NCBI RefSeq assembly: GCF_035556095.1
Contig: NZ_DATMFT010000011.1
Coordinates: forward strand, 238,840-302,839
Direction of reading: 5' to 3'
DNA: 64,000 nucleotides
Origin: Parapedobacter sp035556095
GTDB taxonomy: Bacteria > Bacteroidota > Bacteroidia > Sphingobacteriales > Sphingobacteriaceae
Shown here: positions 17,733 through 26,042 of the stretch, in pieces
Layout: each line of letters starts with the position of its first letter
Position numbering within the stretch: the stretch's first letter is position 1
Program-made: the position numbers and the translations under genes
Notes under the pieces: generated by a model
What the model was told of the DNA's origin: nothing
The model's database searches: none
Seen by the model: the letters and a program-made list of their open reading frames with translations, nothing else

Positions 17733-18976
17733 TGTTCTTTTTTTTGGTGTTGTTCGATCATTTTGAGCAACTCCGCCACCGCCCTTTCGGCATATACGAC
17801 GTCGTTGATATTTGCATCCACTTCGATGACGCGGATGGACGGGTCCAGGCTCCCCTTCAATGCATCGACAAACGATTGATCGGCCGCGGGATCCCAGAAC
17901 ACCTGGGGCTCCTGCTTTTCGTTGACGGAATCGAGCATCGAGTAGCCCTTCATCGGGATGATGAACCGGGTTTCTCCCTTGGCGGTGTTTGCCTTTTGCG
18001 CGAAAATCTCGCCCATTTGGCGATTTTCCTCCGGCGTGGTCCGCATCAACGTGACGTTGGGATTCCACTGGTAAAATAAGCGGTCATTGTACCGCGGAGG
18101 GACCGTTTCGGGGCTCCCGAAATTACACATATCGATGCAGCCGGGCGCGATAAGGTGCGGAATGCCCGCTATACCCGGGGCGTCCAGTCGTGATGTGCCC
18201 GCATCGAATACGCCGCCACACAATGTGTCGGCCCATTCGGTGGTGGTGAGATCGAGTACGGCGTCGATAAAGCCTTCTTTGACGAGCTTTTCCATCATCC
18301 GGCCGCCAGTGCCGGTTGCGTGGAACACCAGCACATCGAACCCGGCCGTTTCCAGCATGACCCTGCACCGGTCGATGCATGCGGTGGTGTTGCCGAACAT
18401 GGTGGCGGCAACCACGGGTTTATCTTTACTGACGGTCACCTCCGTTTGGAGCATACCCATCAGCGCCGCTACCGCCCGGGTGATGAATACCCTGCTGATG
18501 GGATTGATGCCAGAGATATCGGTGAGTGCGGGGAACAGCACGATATCACTAATACCCAAATAAGGAGCTACATTGCCCGAGGCTACGGTCGAGATGCATA
18601 TTTTCGGCACCCCGACAGGCAAGCCGCGCATGGCGGCCGTGACGATATTGGTACCGGCGGTGCCCCCCATCCCGATGATGGCATCGAACCCTTCATCTGC
18701 ATACAAGCGTTCCACGATGGTACTAATTCCTTTCGATACGGCAGCGATGGCTTTCCCGCGGTCGTTTGCTGCACGGAGCGCCTCCAGTTCGGCTCCCCCG
18801 GCCTTGGCGACCGTCTCGACAGGGATGTCGATACGGAACAGATCGGTGGCTTTCATGATGCCGGTATTGATGGTCACCACGTCGAAACCCGGATTTGCCT
18901 GCAGCTGGTCGATCAGGAATTTATACTCGGCGGCCTTGGTGTCGAAAGTACCGACGACGGCGATCCGTTTAGCCAT
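17729..18976 (-). CDS. Tm-1-like ATP-binding domain protein (UPF0261)
   Basis: 415 residues, full length for the UPF0261 family. The N-terminus (RIAVVGTFDTKAAEYKFLID) has the family nucleotide-binding start, and GMGGTAGTNI, FHATGTGGRMMEKL and TTEWADTLCGGVF are conserved stretches. The plant homologue is the tomato Tm-1 N-terminal domain; the bacterial biochemical role is unknown. The start codon overlaps the stop of the PEP-hydrolase-like gene by 8 bp (ATGGCTAA, 18969-18976) and its stop overlaps the PQQ dehydrogenase start, so the three are translationally linked. In fungi and plants UPF0261 and the TIM-barrel domain are fused, which supports a joint function (inference). Confidence 0.9.
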   Translation of the reverse strand: MAKRIAVVGTFDTKAAEYKFLIDQLQANPGFDVVTINTGIMKATDLFRIDIPVETVAKAGGAELEALRAANDRGKAIAAVSKGISTIVERLYADEGFDAIIGMGGTAGTNIVTAAMRGLPVGVPKICISTVASGNVAPYLGISDIVLFPALTDISGINPISRVFITRAVAALMGMLQTEVTVSKDKPVVAATMFGNTTACIDRCRVMLETAGFDVLVFHATGTGGRMMEKLVKEGFIDAVLDLTTTEWADTLCGGVFDAGTSRLDAPGIAGIPHLIAPGCIDMCNFGSPETVPPRYNDRLFYQWNPNVTLMRTTPEENRQMGEIFAQKANTAKGETRFIIPMKGYSMLDSVNEKQEPQVFWDPAADQSFVDALKGSLDPSIRVIEVDANINDVVYAERAVAELLKMIEQHQKKEQ

Positions 18977-19823
18977 GTTTGGCCTCCTTCCTCCCCAGGA
19001 TCATCTGGTTGAACTTACGCACCTGCGCCGTTATGGCGGTTTCCGTTGGTAACCGTTCCATCGAACTCGCGCCGTAAAATCCATCGACCCCCTTTACGCG
19101 ATCCAGAATATACTGGGCATCCTCTGGCTGCGCGATCGGACCACCATGGCAAAGCACAATGATTTCGCTGTTTATATTCTTGCAGGTATCAACGATTGCC
19201 TGTATTTCCACGATACATTCCTCGAGGGTTTTGGCGGTGATGGCCCCGATCTTACCCGTGGTGGTGAGCCCCATATGTGCAACGATGATATCGGCGCCGG
19301 CTTCCACCATCAAATGGGCCTCCTCTACGTTAAATACGTAGGGTGTGGTTAACATATCCAGGTTATGAGCGGCGTGGATACATTCCACTTCCTTCTGGAA
19401 TGACATCCCCGTTTCTTCTAGGTTTGCCCTGAAACTGCCGTCTATCAGCCCTACCGTCGGGAAATTCTGTATCCCGGCAATCCCCATTTCTTTCAGGTCT
19501 TTCAGGAATGCTGTTCGCAACATAAACGGATCAGTGCCGCATACACCCGCCAGGATAGGGGTATATTCAACCGCGGGCAGGATTTCATAGGCCATTTCTT
19601 TGACCACTTCATTGGCGTTGCCATAGGGCAGCAATCCCGCTAACGAACCCCTTCCGGCCATTCTGTAACGACCCGAGTTATAAATCACGATGAGGTCGAT
19701 ACCCCCGGCTTCCTCGCATTGAGCGGATATGCCCGTCCCCGCTCCCGCGCCGATAATGGGTTTTCCCTCGGCTATTTTCTTTTTAAAATTTGCAATAATT
19801 TCCTGTCTCGATAATTCGTTCAT
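18969..19823 (-). CDS. PEP-hydrolase-like TIM-barrel protein (PF09370 family)
   Basis: 284 residues from the ATG at 19823 (MNELSRQEI). A frame extension to 19859 would overlap the predicted promoter, so the later start is chosen. Conserved stretches: PIIGAGAGTGISAQ, YNSGRYRMAGRGSLAG, LPYGNANE, VCGTDPFM, FPTVGLIDGSFRANLE and CHGGPI. Family members are called phosphoenolpyruvate hydrolase-like or TIM-barrel signal-transduction proteins; the reaction is poorly established. First gene of a four-gene operon. The sensor domain of the divergent sigma-54 activator at 20037-21785 is a clear paralogue (shared pattern NAN, ILP, AGV, DP, LKE-GI, DG-FRA-LE). Confidence 0.88.
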   Translation of the reverse strand: MNELSRQEIIANFKKKIAEGKPIIGAGAGTGISAQCEEAGGIDLIVIYNSGRYRMAGRGSLAGLLPYGNANEVVKEMAYEILPAVEYTPILAGVCGTDPFMLRTAFLKDLKEMGIAGIQNFPTVGLIDGSFRANLEETGMSFQKEVECIHAAHNLDMLTTPYVFNVEEAHLMVEAGADIIVAHMGLTTTGKIGAITAKTLEECIVEIQAIVDTCKNINSEIIVLCHGGPIAQPEDAQYILDRVKGVDGFYGASSMERLPTETAITAQVRKFNQMILGRKEAKHG

Positions 19824-19854
19824 GCTGGTTCTGTTTACAATGTTACCCCGGAAA

Positions 19855-19870
19855 GGCAAACTCCATTCCG
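19855..19870 (-). promoter_or_regulatory. Candidate sigma-54 (-24/-12) promoter of the PEP-hydrolase/UPF0261/PQQ operon
   Basis: Read on the minus strand the site is CGGAATGGAGTTTGCC. It has the invariant GG and GC dinucleotides exactly 10 bp apart and a full TTGC at -12; 8 of the 12 specified positions of TGGCACR-N4-TTGCW match. The expected transcript start is near 19844, giving a leader of about 21 nt to the ATG at 19823. The gene read in the other direction encodes a sigma-54 activator, which makes a functional site more likely. No experiment supports it; the -24 half deviates from CACR. Confidence 0.55.
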
Positions 19871-19919
19871 TTTTAGGTCAATAAAAAAATAATCTCATTA
19901 AAATACTAATTTACAGTGC

Positions 19920-19949
19920 ATTAAAATTTAATATTTTTAAAATTTTAAT
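19920..19949. promoter_or_regulatory. AT-rich inverted repeat, candidate activator-binding site
   Basis: ATTAAAAT at 19920-19927 is repeated inverted as ATTTTAAT at 19942-19949, in the divergent spacer between the operon and the sigma-54 regulator gene. Its centre lies about 66 bp upstream of the proposed -24 element, a usual distance for an enhancer-type site. The surrounding sequence is very AT-rich, so chance symmetry is possible. Confidence 0.3.
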
Positions 19950-19980
19950 ATGGAAGTATATAAATTTAAATTAATTATGT

Positions 19981-19988
19981 TACCTTTG
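19981..19988 (+). promoter_or_regulatory. Bacteroidota -7 box upstream of the sigma-54 activator gene
   Basis: TACCTTTG is an exact match to TAnnTTTG, 48 bp before the ATG at 20037. No good TTTG is seen at the -33 position. A short GTTAC...GTAAC inverted repeat (19979-19983 and 20000-20004) flanks the box and could be an autoregulatory site (inference). Confidence 0.5.
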
Positions 19989-20036
19989 GAAACAATAGTG
20001 TAACCCTAGTAACTTTTTTTTTAAAACTGCTAATTC

Positions 20037-21785
20037 ATGCCGTCACTGAAACAGTTGATACAAACGGATTCCCGAACGGCTTCGCCAATCATATCGGTCG
20101 TTGCCGGGAATGGCCGTGTAGCCAAATCGTCAATTTCATCCGGAGCCGACCTGATTATCGCCCTAAATGCGGGGTTATACCGTCACATGGGTTATGGTTC
20201 GCTGACCTCCTTCATGCCCTTTCACAACGCCAATGACCAGACCGAACAATTATTGCGACGGCATATCCTTCCTCATACGAGCAATGTCCCGGTCGTCGCC
20301 GGCGTATTTTCATCGGATCCCACGCGACCGTTATCTGCGCGGTTCTCCCGGCTGAAGGAGCTGGGCATTGAAGGTGTAACCAACTGGCCGGCGATCGGCT
20401 TTTTTGACGGTGCATTCCGCGCACATTTGGAAGACGCGGGATTAGGCATTGCCAATGAAATCGAAATGCTTAAACAGGCAAAAAACCGAGGCTTTGTTAC
20501 CTTTGGCTTTGTTTTATCGGCCGACGATGCCTACTCGTTTGCGAAAAGCGGCGTGGACGCCCTCATCCTCAACGTGGGTATTACCTCTGAGCTTGAAGAC
20601 ATCATTGAAAAACGCAATCAGTTACAACTGTCGATTACGAAAGGGAAGGATATGTTAGCTCACGCACACAAGTCGGGCAATAAGCCCTTTTCGCTCGTAT
20701 ATGGAGGCGCGATAACCGAGCCGGAAGATTTCGCTGCATTTCTTGACCAGGTTCCGATTGACGGCTATGCCGGCGGGTCTGCGTTTGAGCGCTTCCCACT
20801 TAGCGAAGCGATAGACACGCGGGTAGGAAGTTTTAAGGATGTTGTCTTATATCATCTCGGAAAAAGCCGCCACGCTAAATTCGGACAGTTAATCGGTTCT
20901 TCCAAGGCGATGAAGGACCTATTCAAACTCATTCAAAAAATAGCCCCTTACGACGTGAACGTTTGTATTGACGGAGAATCAGGCACGGGAAAAGAACTAG
21001 TAGCCAACCAAATACACGCGCTCAGTCCAAGAAAGAAAAACCCGTTCATCACCGTTAATTGTGGGGCCATTCCGGACACGCTAATCGAAAGCGAATTTTT
21101 CGGTTATGAGAAGGGCGCATTCACCGGTGCGGTATTCCAGAAGCCCGGAAAATTTGAACTTGCCGACAAGGGCACGCTCTTTCTCGACGAGATTGCCGAT
21201 TTGAGCCTGCATGCCCAAGCGGCACTTCTTCGGGTTATCCAGCAAGGGGAGGTCGTCCGTCTGGGTGGGCAAAAGCCGATTTCTGTTGACGTTCGGATTG
21301 TCTGCGCATCCAACCAGAACCTCGCAAAATTGGTTCAGGAAAACAAATTCAGGGTCGATCTTTATTTCCGGTTAAGCGCCATTGTAGTTAAAATTCCGCC
21401 CTTGCGGGATCGAAAAAGTGATATTCCACTATTGGTGGCTAACCAGCTCGACAAATTATCTCTGAAATTTGACAAAAAGTTCGTGGGTACAACAACGGCA
21501 TTTATGGAACAGCTCAAAGCCCATTCCTGGCCCGGCAATGTCCGTGAGCTTGAGCAGGTGATTACCCGGCATGCCATCATTGAAGAGAAACCGGTTCTGG
21601 AAGGAGACCCGACGCTATTGCCTGACCTTATTGACACGCCGCCAACCAGTCCGTTTAACAAAAGCCGTGCAGCCCAAAAAGCGCTGGATGAAGCTGGACA
21701 AAACAAAACGAAAGCGGCGGCATCGTTAGGCATTAGCCGCAAAACACTTTATCAGTGGCTAAGCTCGGACGGCAGATTGGTATAA
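20037..21785 (+). CDS. Sigma-54 activator with an N-terminal PEP-hydrolase-like sensor domain
   Basis: 582 residues. Residues 1-275 are a PEP-hydrolase-like TIM barrel homologous to the product of 18969-19823 (GYGSLTSFMPFHNAND, AGVFSSDP, NWPAIGFFDGAFRAHLED, LVYGGAI). Then comes a sigma-54 AAA+ domain: Walker A GESGTGKE near 312, GAFTGA near 360, Walker B TLFLDEIADL near 380, and RPGNVRE-type WPGNVRELE near 500. A Fis-type helix-turn-helix closes it (NKTKAAASLGISRKTLYQWL, about 553-576). There is no receiver, PAS or GAF domain, so the barrel is the likely ligand sensor. It is divergent from the operon carrying a candidate sigma-54 promoter and is its probable regulator (inference). Confidence 0.93.
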   Translation: MPSLKQLIQTDSRTASPIISVVAGNGRVAKSSISSGADLIIALNAGLYRHMGYGSLTSFMPFHNANDQTEQLLRRHILPHTSNVPVVAGVFSSDPTRPLSARFSRLKELGIEGVTNWPAIGFFDGAFRAHLEDAGLGIANEIEMLKQAKNRGFVTFGFVLSADDAYSFAKSGVDALILNVGITSELEDIIEKRNQLQLSITKGKDMLAHAHKSGNKPFSLVYGGAITEPEDFAAFLDQVPIDGYAGGSAFERFPLSEAIDTRVGSFKDVVLYHLGKSRHAKFGQLIGSSKAMKDLFKLIQKIAPYDVNVCIDGESGTGKELVANQIHALSPRKKNPFITVNCGAIPDTLIESEFFGYEKGAFTGAVFQKPGKFELADKGTLFLDEIADLSLHAQAALLRVIQQGEVVRLGGQKPISVDVRIVCASNQNLAKLVQENKFRVDLYFRLSAIVVKIPPLRDRKSDIPLLVANQLDKLSLKFDKKFVGTTTAFMEQLKAHSWPGNVRELEQVITRHAIIEEKPVLEGDPTLLPDLIDTPPTSPFNKSRAAQKALDEAGQNKTKAAASLGISRKTLYQWLSSDGRLV

Positions 21786-21854
21786 CGGACTGACGTTCAA
21801 CACCAAAATGAATTTGAAGTTCACCGGAATGCCGGCTCTCCCGTGTAAGCACAC

Positions 21855-21889
21855 AAAAAGCCTTCCAGTTGATTCTACCGGAAGACTTT
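21855..21889 (+). terminator. Weak stem-loop after the sigma-54 activator gene
   Basis: An AAAAGCCTTCC arm and a GGAAGACTTT arm can pair with a two-base internal mismatch; no strong T-run follows. It lies 70 bp after the stop at 21785, in the 220-bp convergent gap before the GMC gene. Nothing else is seen in that gap. Confidence 0.3.
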
Positions 21890-22005
21890 AATGAGTAGCT
21901 TGCGGCGGCTATTTATATTTACGCCACTTCTGAAAGTACTACCGAAAAAAACAGTCTATTTCTTGATAACCGATGACCTAGCCTTACCTAGGTTGCCGCC
22001 ATATC

Positions 22006-23718
22006 CTAACTCTTTTTTGACAGCTCCTTCACGGCGTGGTCTACGGCTCGTGCGGTCAGTGCCATGTAGGTGAGCGTCGGATTCTGCGTTGCCGTGGACG
22101 TCATACACGCCCCGTCCGTCACGTAGACGTTTTTACATAAGTGCAGCTGGTTCCATTTATTCAACAGTGAAGTCCTCGGGTCGTGCCCCATGCGGATACC
22201 GCCCATCTCATGGATGTCGTTACCTGGCCGCCGGCCATCGTCCTGGGTCTTAATGTTGGTGAATCCCGCGGTCTCATACATTTCCGTCATTTGCTCGTAG
22301 TAGTCTTGCCGGCGCTGCCAGTCGTCGTCGGCATAGTCAACAGACACATGCAATAACGGTACCCCCCATTTATCTTTCTTGTCCGTGTCGAGCCATACGC
22401 GGTTATGTTCTTTGGGGATGGTCTCTGCCATCATGTGCGAATGCACGCGCCAGTTGCTCCACGTTCCGTTAAGCAGACCGTGTTTCAATTCGCTACCGAT
22501 GCCGCTGCTGTTGCGGTTTTCATACCGGCTGGCTCCGAATGCTGCTGCCCAGCCGCGTAGGAAATCGACCTCCTGCCTTTCCACATTCCTGAAGTTAGGG
22601 ATGTATCCGCCACCCGCAGGGTTTCGCCCATCCGTCCGGTATTCGAGCAACCCGTCATACTCGGCACTGATCCGTGCGGTATAATTATGGAAGGCCACAA
22701 ATTTACCCATCAGCCCGTTGTCATTCCCCAACCCATCCGGAAATCGGTCCGAAACCGAGTTGAGCAAAATAACGTTTGTATTCAACGTCGACGCATTGAC
22801 AAAAATGACCTTGGCATAGAAATCCATCTCTTCCAGCGATTCGGCATCAATCACCTTTACACCGGTCGCCCTGCCGGACTCTTTATCGTACAATACCGAA
22901 TGCGCCACCGAATGGGGGCGGAGTGTGAGGTTGCCCGTCTTTTGCGCCCACGGTATGGTGGACGAGTTGCTGCTGAAATAGCCACCAAACGGGCAGCCGC
23001 GCTGGCAAAGCTTCCGGTGCTGGCACTGTACCCGCCCCTGTTGAATATGTATGGGTTGGGGTTGCGATAGATGTGCACAGCGTGCGCTGATGATGTGGCG
23101 GCCTTTATAGTGCTTGTTTACCACATTGCGGAAATGGTCTTCCACGGCGTTCAGCGGATACCCCGGCAGGAATTCCCCATCGGGCAGCGTTGCCAGCCCG
23201 TCCCTATCGCCGGCAATACCTACAAAACGTTCCACGTGGCTATACCAAGGGGCGATATCGGCGTACCGGATAGGCCAGTCAACCGCAAAGCCGTCGCGGG
23301 CAGGGCCCTCGAAATCATATTCGCTCCACCGCTGTGTCTGCCGCGCCCACAATAACGATTTGCCTCCCACCTGGTAGCCTCTTATCCAATCGAAATCCTT
23401 CTCCTGGATATACGGATGCTCTTCGTCCTTCACAAAAAAATGCTGTGAATCTTCTTTATAAGCATAACACCTATTGGCGATGGGATTGGCCATTTTGTCT
23501 GCATGGGTTGTTTCGCCCCGATATTTCAATTCGTAAGGATACAGGTTCGTGGTTGGGTAATCTTTTACGTGAACCACGTCGCGGCCCCGTTCCAGCAGTA
23601 AGGTTTTCATCCCCTTCTCGGTCAACTCCTTAGCAGCCCACCCACCGCTTGCACCGGATCCGATCACGATGGCGTCAAATGTCCGCTCCTTCACATTGTC
23701 TATTACAAGGTTTGCCAT
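22006..23718 (-). CDS. GMC-family FAD oxidoreductase, large subunit (second copy)
   Basis: 570 residues, paralogue of the protein at 587-2266. FAD motif VIGSGASGGWAAKEL; His503 in HEMGGIRMG and Asn546 in QNPTLTYMALTARA form the catalytic pair. The Cys cluster C232-x5-C238-x3-C242 has the same spacing as in the first copy and as the 3Fe-4S ligands of Burkholderia-type FAD glucose dehydrogenase. There is no signal peptide; the Tat-type small subunit is encoded 20 bp upstream. It is the last gene of a five-gene minus-strand run. A sugar or sugar-derivative dehydrogenase role is likely; the exact substrate is open. Confidence 0.86.
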   Translation of the reverse strand: MANLVIDNVKERTFDAIVIGSGASGGWAAKELTEKGMKTLLLERGRDVVHVKDYPTTNLYPYELKYRGETTHADKMANPIANRCYAYKEDSQHFFVKDEEHPYIQEKDFDWIRGYQVGGKSLLWARQTQRWSEYDFEGPARDGFAVDWPIRYADIAPWYSHVERFVGIAGDRDGLATLPDGEFLPGYPLNAVEDHFRNVVNKHYKGRHIISARCAHLSQPQPIHIQQGRVQCQHRKLCQRGCPFGGYFSSNSSTIPWAQKTGNLTLRPHSVAHSVLYDKESGRATGVKVIDAESLEEMDFYAKVIFVNASTLNTNVILLNSVSDRFPDGLGNDNGLMGKFVAFHNYTARISAEYDGLLEYRTDGRNPAGGGYIPNFRNVERQEVDFLRGWAAAFGASRYENRNSSGIGSELKHGLLNGTWSNWRVHSHMMAETIPKEHNRVWLDTDKKDKWGVPLLHVSVDYADDDWQRRQDYYEQMTEMYETAGFTNIKTQDDGRRPGNDIHEMGGIRMGHDPRTSLLNKWNQLHLCKNVYVTDGACMTSTATQNPTLTYMALTARAVDHAVKELSKKS

Positions 23719-23738
23719 GTTTATTGTTGTTGTTCTAC

Positions 23739-24278
23739 TTAACCGGTTGCACCATCTGCCTTTCCCATCGGAAAGTAACCATCATATCTCCCCGGCGCCA
23801 ACTCGTACTTGACCAGGTTTGTCATCACATATTCGGAATTCATATATCCTTGGATGGCGCGTCTTTTTACCAGCGAGAAAAAAGTGTCTACGGAATCAAC
23901 TTCTGCCTCACCGATACGTTTCAACAGCGCTTCGCGCTCGTCCTTTCCGGCATCCTCGAAAGGACCGCCGAGTTCTTCCTGGGCCCACCCCTCGAATGCC
24001 CGCAATCCTTCCATGAATGATTGCTGGTCTTCCGGTCCGTGGCAGTCGTCTATCATTTTCAGCACGAACAGGTGCAACAACAAAGCCTTGCCGCCCGGCG
24101 TGTCGGTTTCCGGGATAAGCGTTTCAACGAGCGCTTCCAATGAAGCTTCGTCTTTCTCATTCACTGTTAAATTGGCCAGCTCAATGCTCGGCCGGCCCGA
24201 TTGCCTGAAACACGCTGGAAGCACCAGTGTGCCCCCCGCGATATATAACATCGTGCGTATGGAAGCTCTACGATTCAT
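23739..24278 (-). CDS. Gluconate 2-dehydrogenase subunit 3-like small subunit with Tat-type N-terminus
   Basis: 179 residues. It starts MNRRASIRTMLYIAGG, a twin-arginine pattern with hydrophobic core, followed by a possible lipobox Cys23 (VLPACF). The helical body matches the small-subunit family (ETLIPETDTPGG, LVKYELAPGRYDG). It should escort the signal-less GMC subunit (22006-23718) through Tat and stay bound to it. In this locus the small-subunit gene precedes the large, the reverse of the copy at 1-2266. Confidence 0.86.
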   Translation of the reverse strand: MNRRASIRTMLYIAGGTLVLPACFRQSGRPSIELANLTVNEKDEASLEALVETLIPETDTPGGKALLLHLFVLKMIDDCHGPEDQQSFMEGLRAFEGWAQEELGGPFEDAGKDEREALLKRIGEAEVDSVDTFFSLVKRRAIQGYMNSEYVMTNLVKYELAPGRYDGYFPMGKADGATG

Positions 24279-24335
24279 ATGTCTCTTGATTTAACTAGCT
24301 GCAAATTTACATTATCTCCACGAGCAAACATCCAC

Positions 24336-25991
24336 TTATGGAGTAGGTAAAACCAATACTTGTTTTTCTTTCAGCAACTCCTTTGCAAGTGTTGCATATG
24401 CCACATCCTGCACAGCTGTTCCGTTATCGATGGCCAGTGAAGCCGCCAATGCCACGCTTTGGCCGAGTATCATGAATACCGGTTCCATGCGTATACTGCC
24501 GAAGGCAATGTGCGAACTCGACATACATACCGGCACAAGCAAGTTCGTACATTCTTCCCGTTTCGGAATCAATGCGCCATACGAAATCTGGTAGGGCCCT
24601 TTCGCGGGATGTACGCCAATATCACCTTCGTTCTGCACAAAGCCATCGGGTTTTATATACCGTTGTACGTTATGCGAATCAAGCGTATAGGAACCCATTC
24701 CCACGGGGTCGGTAACCTCACGTTCGCTGAATGTATCATGCTCGGTCATTATATACTGGCCCACCATCCGGCGAGCCTCCCTGATGTACAACTGATGGGG
24801 CCAGTTTCCATTGTCTGTAAACTCGTCTTTAGCCAATCCCCATTGTGCCATTTCATCCCGCACCTCCGCGGGTACTTTGGGATCGTTTGCCAGAAAATAC
24901 ATTAAGCCCTGCTGGTAGTCTTCGTGTTCTTGGATAATCTGCTTACGCCGCTCGTAGCTGGCCGTTGGATAATCGTAGTTCATCCCGATAAAGTCCGTGC
25001 TGAACGGACCGTGGTTGTTTGTGTCCGTTTTCCGGTTCGGAATCGGATCGAACTTCTGGAACGTTTCCCGCCATCCTGAAGCGAACACCCGTGCGAGCAG
25101 CTCGTAGTTTTCGGGATTGTAATTATCAGGTTTGGGGAATGGTACCCGGTTTTCGGGGTGATTGCTCAGGCACATCCGGAAGCAATAGGCTTGCACCCGG
25201 TGGTCACCGGCCCCGTATTCGCCGGGATGCTCACCAGATACGCCGTACAGCAGTCCACTCGTGCTGTCGCCGGGTACTTTATATGGACTGATATTTGAGG
25301 CGAACCAGTGCTTGTGGTGCAGCACCCCAGTTTGCACGCCATTCCATTGCTCGCCATAAGTAGCGTTTGCCTCCCGGCCTACGTGGTAGCTCACGTCAGC
25401 CGCGGCTATAAGGTCTCCCTCATAGGTCGCATCGATAAACATTTTGCCCTTATAGGTATTTCCGCTAAGCGTGGTGAGCGACACGATGCGGCCATTCCGC
25501 TTCCTCACACCACGTTCGCGATCAAGCCATTCGTTCCGCCGTACATCCAGCTGAAACTCCTTCACATAATCCTCGAAAACCTTTTCAGCGACATGGGGTT
25601 CAAAGATCCACATGGTCCGGGCATCCCCATCCATGGCCGGAGTGCCTTGACCTTTATTGCCGTATTCCTCTTGCTTTTGCCAGCGCCATGCCGCACTGTG
25701 TTGGTAATGCATATAAACTCGGTGGTAAAAATCGCGCGCCAGACCTCCGATTACCGACTTATTTCCGGTGTCGGTGAAACCCAGGCCACCCGAAGACAAC
25801 CCACCAAGATGTTTGTCGGGCGAAACGACAATTACAGACTTACCCGATTTCTTCAATTGTACGGCCGCGGTGATCGCCGCAGAGGTACCGCCATAAACGA
25901 TAACATCGGCTTCCTCCGTTTTCCCCTCGGTACCCCGAACAGGAGTGGTGAAGGTGAGCGAAACAATTAACATACTAATGAACCCAACCAT
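24336..25991 (-). CDS. Secreted FAD-dependent oxidoreductase (FAD_oxidored / PF12831 type)
   Basis: 551 residues with a signal peptide (ISMLIVSLTFTTPVRGTEG). Dinucleotide-binding start ADVIVYGGTSAAITAAVQL near residue 28, then LGGLSSGGLGFTDTGN, the flavin-contact motif of this family, and FIDATYEGDL. Towards the C-terminus MEPVFMILGQSVALAASLAID is the conserved second flavin region. Members are common in Bacteroidota carbohydrate loci next to lyases and sulfatases, but their reactions are mostly unknown. It lies between the 825-residue lipoprotein gene (51 bp upstream) and the Tat small-subunit gene (57 bp downstream). Confidence 0.85.
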   Translation of the reverse strand: MVGFISMLIVSLTFTTPVRGTEGKTEEADVIVYGGTSAAITAAVQLKKSGKSVIVVSPDKHLGGLSSGGLGFTDTGNKSVIGGLARDFYHRVYMHYQHSAAWRWQKQEEYGNKGQGTPAMDGDARTMWIFEPHVAEKVFEDYVKEFQLDVRRNEWLDRERGVRKRNGRIVSLTTLSGNTYKGKMFIDATYEGDLIAAADVSYHVGREANATYGEQWNGVQTGVLHHKHWFASNISPYKVPGDSTSGLLYGVSGEHPGEYGAGDHRVQAYCFRMCLSNHPENRVPFPKPDNYNPENYELLARVFASGWRETFQKFDPIPNRKTDTNNHGPFSTDFIGMNYDYPTASYERRKQIIQEHEDYQQGLMYFLANDPKVPAEVRDEMAQWGLAKDEFTDNGNWPHQLYIREARRMVGQYIMTEHDTFSEREVTDPVGMGSYTLDSHNVQRYIKPDGFVQNEGDIGVHPAKGPYQISYGALIPKREECTNLLVPVCMSSSHIAFGSIRMEPVFMILGQSVALAASLAIDNGTAVQDVAYATLAKELLKEKQVLVLPTP

Positions 25992-26042
25992 AGACTATTT
26001 GCTGTTTATAATTACTAAACATATGAACTAAACACCCATTAC

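Noticed and set aside
17733..18068. 112-codon extension of the PQQ dehydrogenase frame upstream of 17732
   Set aside because: It lies inside the UPF0261 gene in another frame, has no signal, and the ATG at 17732 gives a proper lipobox and an ATGA overlap.
24302..24309. TAAATTTG box before the Tat small-subunit gene
   Set aside because: Matches -7, but the only upstream TTTG is 15 bp away and the genes look co-transcribed; likely chance in AT-rich spacer.
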